A stretch of 64,000 nucleotides of DNA, from assembly GCA_052161645.1 (NCBI GenBank), contig CP197414.1, one strand, 5' to 3'. The position numbers and the translations under genes were made by a program. Source of the stretch: Laterigemmans sp052161645 (GTDB taxonomy: Bacteria; Planctomycetota; Planctomycetia; Pirellulales; Pirellulaceae). Each line of letters opens with the position of its first letter. Position 1 is the stretch's first letter. This document shows positions 45,828-54,912 of the stretch, piece after piece. Below the pieces are notes generated by a model that was not told the origin of the DNA, did no database searches, and saw only the letters and a list, made by a program, of their open reading frames with translations.

Positions 45828-47570
45828 TTACTGCTCATAAGCCGTGTAGGCGGGCTTCCAAATCCAAGGCAGCACGCCGGCCCGCTCCGCCCAAACTTCC
45901 CATTGCCGCACCATATCGGCGAGTCGTTGTGGTTGCTCTTTGGCTAAGTTGTGCGTCTCTGTCCGATCGGCTTCCATATCATACAATTCCCAAGCCCCTT
46001 TCGGCCCTTTGGCGACCAGCTTCCATTTTCCCGATCGGACCGCGCGGTTCCCTTCGTGTTCCCAAAAAATCGGCTCCGAACGTGCGAGTGCATCTCCAGC
46101 AAAGGCGGGCACCAGACTCACTCCCTCCAGCGGCAAAATAGCGTTATTGGCATACTCGCTCGGATAATCTGCACCCGCCACATCAACGCAAGTAGCCATC
46201 AAATCGATCAGGTGGGCTGGTTGAGATTCCAACACATTCTCACGAACCTTTGGAATTCCCGACGGCCAATGAGCAATCAACGGCGAACTGATCCCGCCCT
46301 CATGAACCCAATGCTTGTACTCGCGGAACGGGGTGTTGCTGACATTCGCCCAAGCTCGCCCATATCCATGATAGGTATCGGCAGCGCCCGGTAGCACGCC
46401 ATACCCCTGACGCATCGGAAACCCATCACGAGTTTGCGTCGGTATCATTCTGGTTTGCAGGAAATCAGCAGCCTGCGGTGGCAACGTGGGCGAATCTGCC
46501 CGCTGACGAGGCACGTCGTGATCTTCCCGTCGCCCCATGCCCTCGGCGCAGCCACCATTGTCTTGCAGGAACATGATGAGTGTATTGTCATATTGATTCG
46601 TACGTTTCAACTCGGCGACAATCCTACCCACGCCCTGATCAAGACAATCGATCATCGCCGCGTACACTTCCATGCAACGCGTCTCAAACTTGCGATCCGC
46701 CACATCTTGCCAACGACCTCCATCCTGCGGTGCGGGTTCCCAACGCGGATCGATCAGCCCCAGTTCCTTCTGGCGGGCCAAACGAGCTGCGCGAATTGCA
46801 TCGTAACCAGCATCATACTTGCCACGATACTTGGCGATATCAGCCGGCTTGGCATGCATCGGCCAGTGGGGTGCCGTCAAAGCGACATACATAAAGAACG
46901 GCTGCCCCGGGTGCTGCTCGCTATGCTCACCCGCAAACCTCGCTGCATGATCGTTGATCGCATCAGTGTAGTAAAAAGTCTCCGGTTGATACTCCGGATC
47001 CGCATACGGCGAGATTAACGTGTTGTCGCGAGTCAGCGAATTGGGATCAAAGAAACTTCCCGCTCCGTGGATCGTACCGTAATAACGATCGAACCCACGT
47101 TGCAACGGCCAATTCGCTTTCTCCTGTTCCCGCAGCGGGTTGACCTTTTTTGTCACATGCCACTTGCCCACCATATAATTGCGATAACCGGCTGTTTTCA
47201 GCACTTCCGCGATTGTCATACACTGACGGTTCAGCTCTCCTCGATATCCGTCCACCCCTCGATCTTCCATCATGTGACCAATGCCCGCCTGATGCGGATA
47301 CAGTCCCGTCAACAGACTGGCCCGCGTCGGACAGCAACGCGCCGTGTTGTAAAACTGAGTAAACCTCACTCCCCCGCTGGCCAACGCATCCAAGTTGGGC
47401 GTCGCGATCTCACTCCCGAAACATCCCAAGTCCGACCATCCCATGTCATCCGCCATGATCACGATGATGTTCGGCTGCTTTGCCTGGGCCGCATCGAACG
47501 CTCCACCGACGACGACGACGCAGAGCATCGCGATCAGCCCCACACCACCTCTAGAAAACATCTTTTGCAT
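45828..47570 (-). CDS. Exported sulfatase (arylsulfatase type)
   Basis: I start at the ATG at 47570 (580 aa); an in-frame TTG at 47624 overlaps the neighbour and is disregarded. A signal peptide ends near DAAQA. The motif is C79-C-P-T-R and the metal residues ADDMGWSD at 40-47. GKWHVT, ALTAPHWPMHA and LQDNGG are visible. Long internal loops near 260-310 (GLIDPRWEPAPQDGG) suggest a wide substrate pocket, as in A-type arylsulfatases. Confidence 0.92.
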   Translation of the reverse strand: MQKMFSRGGVGLIAMLCVVVVGGAFDAAQAKQPNIIVIMADDMGWSDLGCFGSEIATPNLDALASGGVRFTQFYNTARCCPTRASLLTGLYPHQAGIGHMMEDRGVDGYRGELNRQCMTIAEVLKTAGYRNYMVGKWHVTKKVNPLREQEKANWPLQRGFDRYYGTIHGAGSFFDPNSLTRDNTLISPYADPEYQPETFYYTDAINDHAARFAGEHSEQHPGQPFFMYVALTAPHWPMHAKPADIAKYRGKYDAGYDAIRAARLARQKELGLIDPRWEPAPQDGGRWQDVADRKFETRCMEVYAAMIDCLDQGVGRIVAELKRTNQYDNTLIMFLQDNGGCAEGMGRREDHDVPRQRADSPTLPPQAADFLQTRMIPTQTRDGFPMRQGYGVLPGAADTYHGYGRAWANVSNTPFREYKHWVHEGGISSPLIAHWPSGIPKVRENVLESQPAHLIDLMATCVDVAGADYPSEYANNAILPLEGVSLVPAFAGDALARSEPIFWEHEGNRAVRSGKWKLVAKGPKGAWELYDMEADRTETHNLAKEQPQRLADMVRQWEVWAERAGVLPWIWKPAYTAYEQ

Positions 47571-47616
47571 GCTGAATGCTCCACTCGTTACGTTAAAAGG
47601 ATGGCGGCGTTTGGGT

Positions 47617-49488
47617 TTAATCAAGTAGCGTTAACGTGACGCGACGAACATCCATCACGCTGCGGCCGGGGATCTCAACGGCTCGCAATGTCAACTCGGC
47701 TGCCCCGGCGACCAGCTCAAGTTCGCCAAGTTGCAAGGAGCGGAATTCTTTCATTTGCGATTCGGCGGGAGGCCGGGGAAGCGTGTCTTGATTTGTGTAC
47801 AGCGGTGGATCCCAGCCAGGAGTCACCCGACCGCTCAACTTGCTGCTTCCCACTGCCAATTCGACCAACGATCCAGCATCCTCCAGAGGACAAGTATAAT
47901 CGATCGTCACCGAATAAAGTCCCGCAGTTTGCACATCCACGGACCACACTAGCCGATCGGCCGGGCTAGTCCAATTCACAAAGTAGGAGCAGTTCGGCGC
48001 GTTGCTGCTGCGTTTGATATCCCCCTGGGGCATACCATCGCGGGCCGGAAGCATCGTGATCGGGAACTGACGAAACCCCAACGGAAGCGGCCGCGGATCG
48101 ACGGTTTGATTGCTGCCAAGCTGCACACCCTGGTCGCCATACACATCGGCTCGCCACTCACGCACTCCCGCCAGCATCTGCGCAGCCACATCAGCCGCCG
48201 CGGTGTTGATCACGCGAGTTTGACCGGGATCAACTTGCATGTCATACAAATTGCCTTGGTGGTCTAACCGATACCGCTGACTCCGCGCACTGATCCGTCC
48301 GGCCCAAGTGGAAAACAGCATTCGCTCTGGCCAGTCAGGCGATTGGTTCATCAACAACGGAGTCAAATCACGTCCGTCTAACGGCTTGTCGCCAACCCTT
48401 TCAATGCCGGCCAAGGCAACCAAGGTCGGCAGCAAATCAATCGCCCCGGCAATCTCCTTGACCGCATGCCCAGCTGGCAACTTCGCTGGCCAACGAATGA
48501 AACAGGTCGAGCGAATCCCCCCTTCATCCGTGCTTCCCTTTCGCCCCTTCATCCCATCATTCCAACGCCAGCTGTTCGGACCGTTATCCGAGAAATAAAC
48601 AATGATCGTATTGTCAGCGAGCTGTAATTTCTTGAGTTTTGCCAGCACTCGACCCACATTCCAATCTTGATTTTCCACCATCGCCAGCGCGCAACGCGTT
48701 TGATCAATATCCTCGCGTTCAGGTTCGGTAGCCGACTGTTCGATTGGCTTATCTTTGAACTTTTGCCAATTCTCCTGCGGTGCCGCCCAAGGTGAGTGTG
48801 GCGTTGTAAAAGGCACATAACAGAAAAAGGGCTCCGCTTGATTTCGCTCAATAAAATTTAGCGCGCGGTCGGTGCAGACATCAACAATGTAACCCTTGGT
48901 TCGCACCATCCGCCCGTTGTCCTCGAGCGGTGCGTCAAAGTATTCACCCCAGTGCCCAGCCGTGTGCCCAAAATATTCATCAAAGCCACGCGCCATCGGA
49001 TGGTACGGCCACTGACTCCCATTATGCCACTTGCCAAAAGCACCCGTTGCATACCCAGCTTGCTGAAAAGCTTCAGCAACTGTGCGTTCATCCAAATTGA
49101 GCCGCTCCCAACCGGTCGACACGCCGCGAACTCCGCCACGCGGATGATACCTTCCGGTCAAGAATTCAGCACGCGTCGGCGAACAGACTGGACAAACAAA
49201 AAACCGATCGATCGCCACACCACCTTGGGCCAAGGCATCAATATTAGGTGTCTGTACTTGAGTGTTACCGTTGTGACTAAAATCCCCCCAGCCGGCATCG
49301 TCCGCTAGAAACACCACCACGTTGGGCCGCCCCTGTTCGCTGGCTACCGCCGTGCGCCCGGTCGCAACCCCGAGCACCATCAGGATCACACCACACACAA
49401 CAGCGTTCTTTCCAACCGCATTCCACAGCGACGCGTTACCACGGTACTTGCTAATTTGGCAATAGTTGCCCCGCATCCAGTTTCTCAT
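47617..49488 (-). CDS. Exported sulfatase with beta-sandwich C-terminus
   Basis: The 623-residue protein has an ATG at 49488 and a hydrophobic export segment near 29-48. C102-S-P-T-R and LADDAGWGD are canonical. GKWHNGS, FTTPHSPW and FSDNGPN are conserved. Residues from about 490 onward form a beta-rich domain (LVWSVDVQTAGLYSVT) resembling a carbohydrate-binding or jelly-roll module, so it may dock onto the substrate polysaccharide. Gap to the upstream double sulfatase is 123 bases. Confidence 0.92.
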   Translation of the reverse strand: MRNWMRGNYCQISKYRGNASLWNAVGKNAVVCGVILMVLGVATGRTAVASEQGRPNVVVFLADDAGWGDFSHNGNTQVQTPNIDALAQGGVAIDRFFVCPVCSPTRAEFLTGRYHPRGGVRGVSTGWERLNLDERTVAEAFQQAGYATGAFGKWHNGSQWPYHPMARGFDEYFGHTAGHWGEYFDAPLEDNGRMVRTKGYIVDVCTDRALNFIERNQAEPFFCYVPFTTPHSPWAAPQENWQKFKDKPIEQSATEPEREDIDQTRCALAMVENQDWNVGRVLAKLKKLQLADNTIIVYFSDNGPNSWRWNDGMKGRKGSTDEGGIRSTCFIRWPAKLPAGHAVKEIAGAIDLLPTLVALAGIERVGDKPLDGRDLTPLLMNQSPDWPERMLFSTWAGRISARSQRYRLDHQGNLYDMQVDPGQTRVINTAAADVAAQMLAGVREWRADVYGDQGVQLGSNQTVDPRPLPLGFRQFPITMLPARDGMPQGDIKRSSNAPNCSYFVNWTSPADRLVWSVDVQTAGLYSVTIDYTCPLEDAGSLVELAVGSSKLSGRVTPGWDPPLYTNQDTLPRPPAESQMKEFRSLQLGELELVAGAAELTLRAVEIPGRSVMDVRRVTLTLLD

Positions 49489-49572
49489 TCTCTATCCGCC
49501 ATGCTAAAAATGTGATGATGTTTGCCATCGACCCGCGTCCTTATTCACAGCGGCAATTGGCACAACCGCGGC

Positions 49573-49617
49573 GATCATTACTCGGGAATGATCATTACTC
49601 GGGAATGATCATTACTC
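49573..49617. repeat. 17-bp tandem repeat carrying stop codons
   Basis: GATCATTACTCGGGAAT occurs at 49573-49589 and 49590-49606 and partly at 49607-49617, where it overlaps the TAA at 49612-49614. On the minus strand each copy reads I-P-E-stop, matching the end of the double sulfatase. Confidence 0.9.
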
Positions 49618-52446
49618 CGGGATCTTGTCCGTGCGTCGAACCGTCTGGCCTTCCCACGTCGCTTCATCAATAGACGCGTCGTAAGTCAGCACGCGATGGG
49701 CGCTCCCGACCGCCGGCTCGACATCCATCGCTGGCAACCAACGTCGGTGCGCGGCCAACACTCCTGACAGCTCAGCTTCCTTCGCCAGATTCGTCCATTC
49801 ATGGGGATCTTCACGCAAATCGTATAATTCTTCGCTACCGTCAGCGTAACGAATATAGCGCCAGCGCTCGCTTCGGATCCCGTGGTTGCCCTGGTTGTGA
49901 CTAGTGATCGCGGGCCGCTCTCGACGGCTCTCAGCCACTCGCAGTTGAGGCAACAGACTGATCCCTTCCAGGTCCTCACGCAGCGATAAATCGCACAAGT
50001 CAATCAACGTCGGATAAATGTCCAACAACTCTGCTGGCTGAGAACTCTTCTGTCCGGCGGTGACTCCCGGACCGGCAAAGATCAATGGCACTCGCGTTCC
50101 ATCTTCCCACAATGTGTTCTTCCCGGTAATCCCTTTTTCCCCCAAGTGAAATCCGTGGTCTCCCCAGACCACGATGATCGTGTTATCTGCCAGCCCGGTC
50201 TCCTCGAGCGCCGCCACGATGCGTCCAACTTGAGCATCCACAAAACTGGTGCAGGCCAAATAACTGCGGACTAAGTTTCTCCATTGGCTATTCTCACATA
50301 CCCACTTCAACCTTGGCTCTGGCAAATTCCAATGAAGATACCAGGAAAACCGCGGAGTATCTTCTCGATCATCCAACTTCACTTCCGGCAAGACGCTATC
50401 ATCGTCTGGATACAAGTCGAACCATTGTTGCGTCGCGTAACAAGGCACATGCGGCAGAAAGAAACCGGCCGCTAAAAAAAATGGCTCGTCCGCCGATGCT
50501 GACTTGAGTTGCTCAACCGCCCAACTGGCAACTTGATAATCTCCCTTGTCCTCATCCCGATGAGGAAATACGCCCCAGTCCATCAAGGGATGATTACCCA
50601 TCGGTGTGGCCGGTATCAGCTTACTGTCAGGCTTGACGCCAATCCCACCATGAGGCCCCCAAACATCAAATTCCCGCAGTCGCCCTTGCGGGCCGCCAGC
50701 GCCGCCGTGATACACCTTTCCCGCCGTCAGTGTCTTATAGCCATGCGCTTTAAAATGCTGCGGCAAACTGACCCGATCGCGCCACTGCTCAAGATTACTA
50801 AACCATGGTGCCAATCCATAAACACCAGTTGTCGTCGGACGCAGGCTTAACATCAAACTCGTCCGCGACGGATTGCACAGGGGAGCTTGACAATGCGCGT
50901 TCAGAAACGCCGTGCCGCGCGCAGCGATGCGGTCCAGGTGTGGTGTCTTTGCTAACGGATGCCCCCCGAGATGTCCGATCCAGTCATTCTGATCGTCGAT
51001 AGCGATGAACACCACGTTCGGCTTCCGTTTGGGCTCCATCTTTGCTGCAGTGAAGCTCGTTTGCACTTTGCGTTCCGTCACTGGCCACCAACCAGCGATC
51101 TTGTCGGCCAAGCGAGTGACCAATTCCGGCCGCATCGCTGCTAAGTTAAATGCCTCGTGAGGATCGGCTGATAAATCATATAGCTGCGGTCGCTTATCCT
51201 CACGCGGATGATGCCGACCATACCGCCCCACCTTTCCATCGTACGTCAGCAACAATTTCCACCGTCCCTCAATCACCCAGCGATAGAGCAGCGACGCTTC
51301 GGGGTTTTCGATGTCAGCGACGTCGTGTGAAAAACTTTCGCCAAACACGTCCTCACGAGGTGTCGGCTCGCCCGACTTCAGCACTGGCAATAGGTTGTAA
51401 CCGGGCAAGTCCTGGGGCGCTTCCGCTCCGGCCGCCGCCAAGATCGTCGGAACAATGTCGATGCTGGAAGACAACTGATCCTGCCGGTCGCCTGGCTGAA
51501 TCACCCCCGGCCAACAGAACATCGTCGGCTGGCGTGTCCCACCTTCGTTGGCTGTTTGCTTCGACCGCGGCGCGAATCCGCCGCTATCGGAATTCTGAAT
51601 CCAACCATTGTCCCCGATGTAGACAACCATTGTGTTGTCGCCGACGCCTTTCGCATCCACGTGCGCCAGCAAATCTCCGCAGGTCTCATCAAACCATTCC
51701 ACCATCGCGTAATAACGCGCGATATGATCCGATTCGATTCCCTTGGCCTTATACTTCTCGAACAATCGTTGCGGCGGTGTGTGTGGCGTGTGCGGCATGA
51801 ATGGCGCATACCAAGCAAAAAAAGGTTGCTCATCAGCAACCGCCTGGTCAATAAACTCAAACACTTCACCAAGCCCTTCTCGGCCGATCTTCAACCCGTC
51901 GTCGCCGTGCCGCCCACCGGGCTGGGGAAATCCACGAGTCATCCCCACGGTAAAGCCTCCACGGCGATAGTTTCCTTCCCACCACTTTCCCGATTGGTGG
52001 CTCACGTAACCGAGTTTTCCTAGCAGTTGCGGCACCGTCGGCTGGCGATCAATCTGAGCGATCAACTTACCTCGCAATTGACGATACGCCTCGCTCTTTC
52101 CATCTGGCCCATCCTTGCCATTCAACAACGCGGGATCGTTACCACTGATCCGGTGCTGGTGTGCATACTTGCCAGTAATTAGCGTAGCCAGAGCTGGTCG
52201 ACATAGAGCGGTTGGTACGTACCCGCGCGAAAAAACTGCGCTCCGCGCCGCCAATTGATCAAGATTGGGTGTCTCAATCTGGTCGTGCCCCATGAACCCA
52301 TAATCGGTCCATGCTTGATCATCCGAAATAATCATAATAATATTCGGCGGAGGGGCAGCCACACAGCGCTCTTGCTGCACAGCCAACAGGCCAACCATGA
52401 GCAACAGCCATAATAACAGTTTTCGTATCATATATTTAGCTTTCAT
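49612..52446 (-). CDS. Fusion of two sulfatases
   Basis: I use the ATG at 52446 (944 aa); a TTG at 52452 and an ATG at 52431 are alternatives. An export segment (about 8-29) precedes module one, which has ISDDQAW at 40-46 and an unusual motif C82-R-P-A-L, lacking the Arg of CxPSR. Module two begins near residue 470 with KPNVVFIAIDDQ and has canonical C524-N-P-S-R, resembling iduronate-2-sulfatase. A single export signal serves both. The first module may be inactive or require a different processing rule; the motif without Arg does recur in some exported sulfatases I recall. This looks like a gene fusion without a linker domain. Confidence 0.88.
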   Translation of the reverse strand: MKAKYMIRKLLLWLLLMVGLLAVQQERCVAAPPPNIIMIISDDQAWTDYGFMGHDQIETPNLDQLAARSAVFSRGYVPTALCRPALATLITGKYAHQHRISGNDPALLNGKDGPDGKSEAYRQLRGKLIAQIDRQPTVPQLLGKLGYVSHQSGKWWEGNYRRGGFTVGMTRGFPQPGGRHGDDGLKIGREGLGEVFEFIDQAVADEQPFFAWYAPFMPHTPHTPPQRLFEKYKAKGIESDHIARYYAMVEWFDETCGDLLAHVDAKGVGDNTMVVYIGDNGWIQNSDSGGFAPRSKQTANEGGTRQPTMFCWPGVIQPGDRQDQLSSSIDIVPTILAAAGAEAPQDLPGYNLLPVLKSGEPTPREDVFGESFSHDVADIENPEASLLYRWVIEGRWKLLLTYDGKVGRYGRHHPREDKRPQLYDLSADPHEAFNLAAMRPELVTRLADKIAGWWPVTERKVQTSFTAAKMEPKRKPNVVFIAIDDQNDWIGHLGGHPLAKTPHLDRIAARGTAFLNAHCQAPLCNPSRTSLMLSLRPTTTGVYGLAPWFSNLEQWRDRVSLPQHFKAHGYKTLTAGKVYHGGAGGPQGRLREFDVWGPHGGIGVKPDSKLIPATPMGNHPLMDWGVFPHRDEDKGDYQVASWAVEQLKSASADEPFFLAAGFFLPHVPCYATQQWFDLYPDDDSVLPEVKLDDREDTPRFSWYLHWNLPEPRLKWVCENSQWRNLVRSYLACTSFVDAQVGRIVAALEETGLADNTIIVVWGDHGFHLGEKGITGKNTLWEDGTRVPLIFAGPGVTAGQKSSQPAELLDIYPTLIDLCDLSLREDLEGISLLPQLRVAESRRERPAITSHNQGNHGIRSERWRYIRYADGSEELYDLREDPHEWTNLAKEAELSGVLAAHRRWLPAMDVEPAVGSAHRVLTYDASIDEATWEGQTVRRTDKIPE

Positions 52447-52514
52447 TTCCAAAGTCTTCTATCGCTTCGCCGAAAGTCTGCCTAACCTTAACTCTCACAA
52501 AGCAAAAAACAACA

Positions 52515-54131
52515 TCACTTCAGCGGGCCAGCAAGCGGTGGAGTCTCAAAATAGCTCCCCTCGTCAACCACCCGCGGATCATGAGTCCGTGTCAGCTCGT
52601 CCATCAAGGCCTGTTCCAACTCTGCCAGCACGCTAGCGTAGGCAGGGTCAGCCGCGACGTTGTTGGTTTGTTCTGGATCCCGCTTTAGATCATACAACTC
52701 CAACGCCGGACGTTTTCCATACACCCACTCGAAGTGTGCTTTCCATTCTGGGGCGTTACGCTGGCCAACCAGCCATGCTTTCGTCGGCCCCGCATCCTCG
52801 TCTGGCAGAGTCACCCGAGTTACTTCGGTTAGCTCCCGCTCGCTCGGCGGTTGCTCACTGTCCAACCGATAGGGATCTCCCAGCGGCCAACGGTCCGGCC
52901 TAAAATTCTTGATCAACAGAAAATCGTGCGTGCGAATCGCCCGCTGCGGATACGGCTCGAAGCCTGCCCGAGCGTTCTCCACATGCCGCTCCCGACCGAT
53001 GAACACCGCTGTCCGCTCCGCTTCGACTTGCCCCGACTTATCAGACCGCAACAACTCCAGCAAACTCCTCCCCGTCATCTGTTCCGGAATCGCGACACCA
53101 CCGACCGCTAAGAATGTCGGGGCCAAGTCGGTCAAACTGATCAAATCGTCGACGACCCTTCCCGCCGGCGCACCTCCCCAACGTATCGCAAGCGGCACGC
53201 TCGCACCAAAGTCATAAAGATTGCACTTGCCATGCGGAAACCCTGGTGCACCATGATCCCCACTGACAACAATCAAAGTGTTATCTAGCTCACCCAGCGA
53301 TTCCAGTCGCTCCAACAGCACTCCCAGGGCTGCATCAAAGGCCGCAATCTCACCAAAGTAATCAGCAAGATCTTCGCGCACCACCGGCACGTCAGGCAAG
53401 AACTTTGGCAACTTACCGGCTAACGAATCTGGTTCAATTCCCCACAGTGCCTTTCCCGAACCGCGCACCCAACGGCGATGCACATTCGTGGGGCCAAACC
53501 AATAACAAAAAGGCTGCCCTTCCTTACGATCTGCGATGAAAGCATCAAAGTTACCCAGCACCTGACTGTACAACTCGTGCTTGGCTACCTCGATTTCCAC
53601 TCCCGCCGCAGCCCGCTTGGTGACGTATTGAGAAAACTGATTGAAGGCACCACCCGCTTTTTGGTAAGCGTATTTGCCTCCTCCGTAAGGTGCGTCATTC
53701 GGTTTCCCTGGTGACCAAACCTTATACGTTTCACCAATGTGATAACCTGCTTGCCGCAACATTAGCGGATAAGCTGGCAACTGGTCGTCCCAAACCGCAC
53801 CCTGCAAAATAGCTCCCCTACCGGTTCGCCAAAAATGCTGACCGGTGAGTAACGCGCTGCGGCATGGCGTACAACTTGGCGCTGACACGAAGGCACTGCG
53901 GAACAGCACTCCCTCGCGGGCAACGCGGTCAAAATTCGGGGTGCGGACAACGTCCTGCAGCGTCCCTTCACCATCCAGCCCCGCATAGATGCCGGCATGA
54001 CGCCCCCAATCATCGGCAAAAGCGAACAATATATTCGGCCGCTCTGAGGGCTCAGCCGAAAATCCCTGGGCATGCCCCAGGAAGACAGCTAACGCGATCA
54101 AACCGCATGAAAACAGCAACTGCCTCCTCAT
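52515..54131 (-). CDS. Exported sulfatase with CTPCR motif
   Basis: I start at the ATG at 54131, six bases after AGGAG, with a TTG one codon upstream as alternative. The 538-residue protein has a signal peptide ending near GFSAEP. FADDWGRHAG is at 38-47. The motif is C87-T-P-C-R, with Cys in place of Ser or Thr. GKCN and SGDHGAPG form the later metal region. It resembles heparan N-sulfatase-like enzymes. It is the first gene of the sulfatase run on the minus strand, so any promoter would lie between 54131 and the recombinase fragment. Confidence 0.9.
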   Translation of the reverse strand: MRRQLLFSCGLIALAVFLGHAQGFSAEPSERPNILFAFADDWGRHAGIYAGLDGEGTLQDVVRTPNFDRVAREGVLFRSAFVSAPSCTPCRSALLTGQHFWRTGRGAILQGAVWDDQLPAYPLMLRQAGYHIGETYKVWSPGKPNDAPYGGGKYAYQKAGGAFNQFSQYVTKRAAAGVEIEVAKHELYSQVLGNFDAFIADRKEGQPFCYWFGPTNVHRRWVRGSGKALWGIEPDSLAGKLPKFLPDVPVVREDLADYFGEIAAFDAALGVLLERLESLGELDNTLIVVSGDHGAPGFPHGKCNLYDFGASVPLAIRWGGAPAGRVVDDLISLTDLAPTFLAVGGVAIPEQMTGRSLLELLRSDKSGQVEAERTAVFIGRERHVENARAGFEPYPQRAIRTHDFLLIKNFRPDRWPLGDPYRLDSEQPPSERELTEVTRVTLPDEDAGPTKAWLVGQRNAPEWKAHFEWVYGKRPALELYDLKRDPEQTNNVAADPAYASVLAELEQALMDELTRTHDPRVVDEGSYFETPPLAGPLK

Positions 54132-54221
54132 CAATCACTCCTCCGAGTCGGGACGGTTGAGCACGCGGTAAGCAAGGCCCGAAACGGGAAAACCACGCGG
54201 CGAGGCATGACAGTATACTCG

Positions 54222-54542
54222 CTAACTTACCGGCATGCCGCCCCACAGCCGTTTGAAGATGCAGCCGACTCGTTCTACCCCCCGACCCAGCCTGGACGCT
54301 GGTGCCGGTTGATGTCCTTGCCTCGGCCACGACTGGCTCAACAACGCATCCAGCGGGCTGACCACTTCCGCTGCATTGTGGTTCAACACGTGCAAGTAAT
54401 TCATCGTGGTGCTCAAATTGCGATGCCCCAATAGCTCCTGGATCGTCCGCACGTCCGTCCCGCCTTGCAGTAGATGAGTCGCAAAACTGTGGCGAAAAGT
54501 ATGTGACGCGATCCGCCAGTCCACGCGAGCTGTATCAACCGC
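54222..54542 (-). pseudogene. Truncated tyrosine recombinase/integrase, C-terminal fragment
   Basis: The frame encodes the recombinase C-terminal catalytic core: HTFRHSFATHLLQGG, then TDVRTIQELLGH and TTMNYLHVLN carrying the nucleophilic Tyr. It keeps the late His-x-x-Arg, His and Tyr residues but lacks the N-terminal half. In-frame TGA just upstream (near 54551-54553) and unrelated upstream sequence show truncation. The tail past SPLDAL diverges. It is a relic of an integron-type or phage-type recombinase near the 5' side of the sulfatase island. Confidence 0.8.
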
Positions 54543-54574
54543 TCATGCCAACCGCTCATGCCAACCGCTGGTGG
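54536..54574. repeat. 13-bp tandem repeat at recombinase breakpoint
   Basis: CAACCGCTCATGC occurs at 54536-54548 and 54549-54561, with a degraded third copy to 54574. It lies at the truncation point of the recombinase fragment. Confidence 0.85.
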
Positions 54575-54912
54575 AAAGTATCCGAATGCAAATAACGCTG
54601 CTGCAACTCGCGACGCGCTTCAATACTCCGGGAATAACGGTAAAAACGCTGCTGCTAGCCCCGAAAGTCGCCGAGTGGGGCTCACGATCGCCTGTATCGC
54701 ATGGATTGATATTGCCTTACCCATACGGGAACGGGATCGGCACGCGAAAGCACACTGATTTCGGAGCTCAATGGCTGGCCTGCATGGACCTCCACATCGA
54801 ACGCTTAATACAGAGATATCTCCGCCCCTTCGAGGAAGGCCGAAGCCGATGGCTAATCGTTCTTCGTAAGACTCTTTCATTCTCCATTCCAAGCCGGTTT
54901 ATACCGGCACTC
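54575..54912. other. Non-coding debris between recombinase fragment and transposase
   Basis: Roughly 340 bases hold no convincing gene. A palindrome GCCGGTTTATACCGGC at 54893-54908 (stem GCCGGT/ACCGGC) lies just after the transposase stop and may be a terminator-like or REP hairpin. I could not extend recombinase homology into this region in any frame. Confidence 0.45.
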
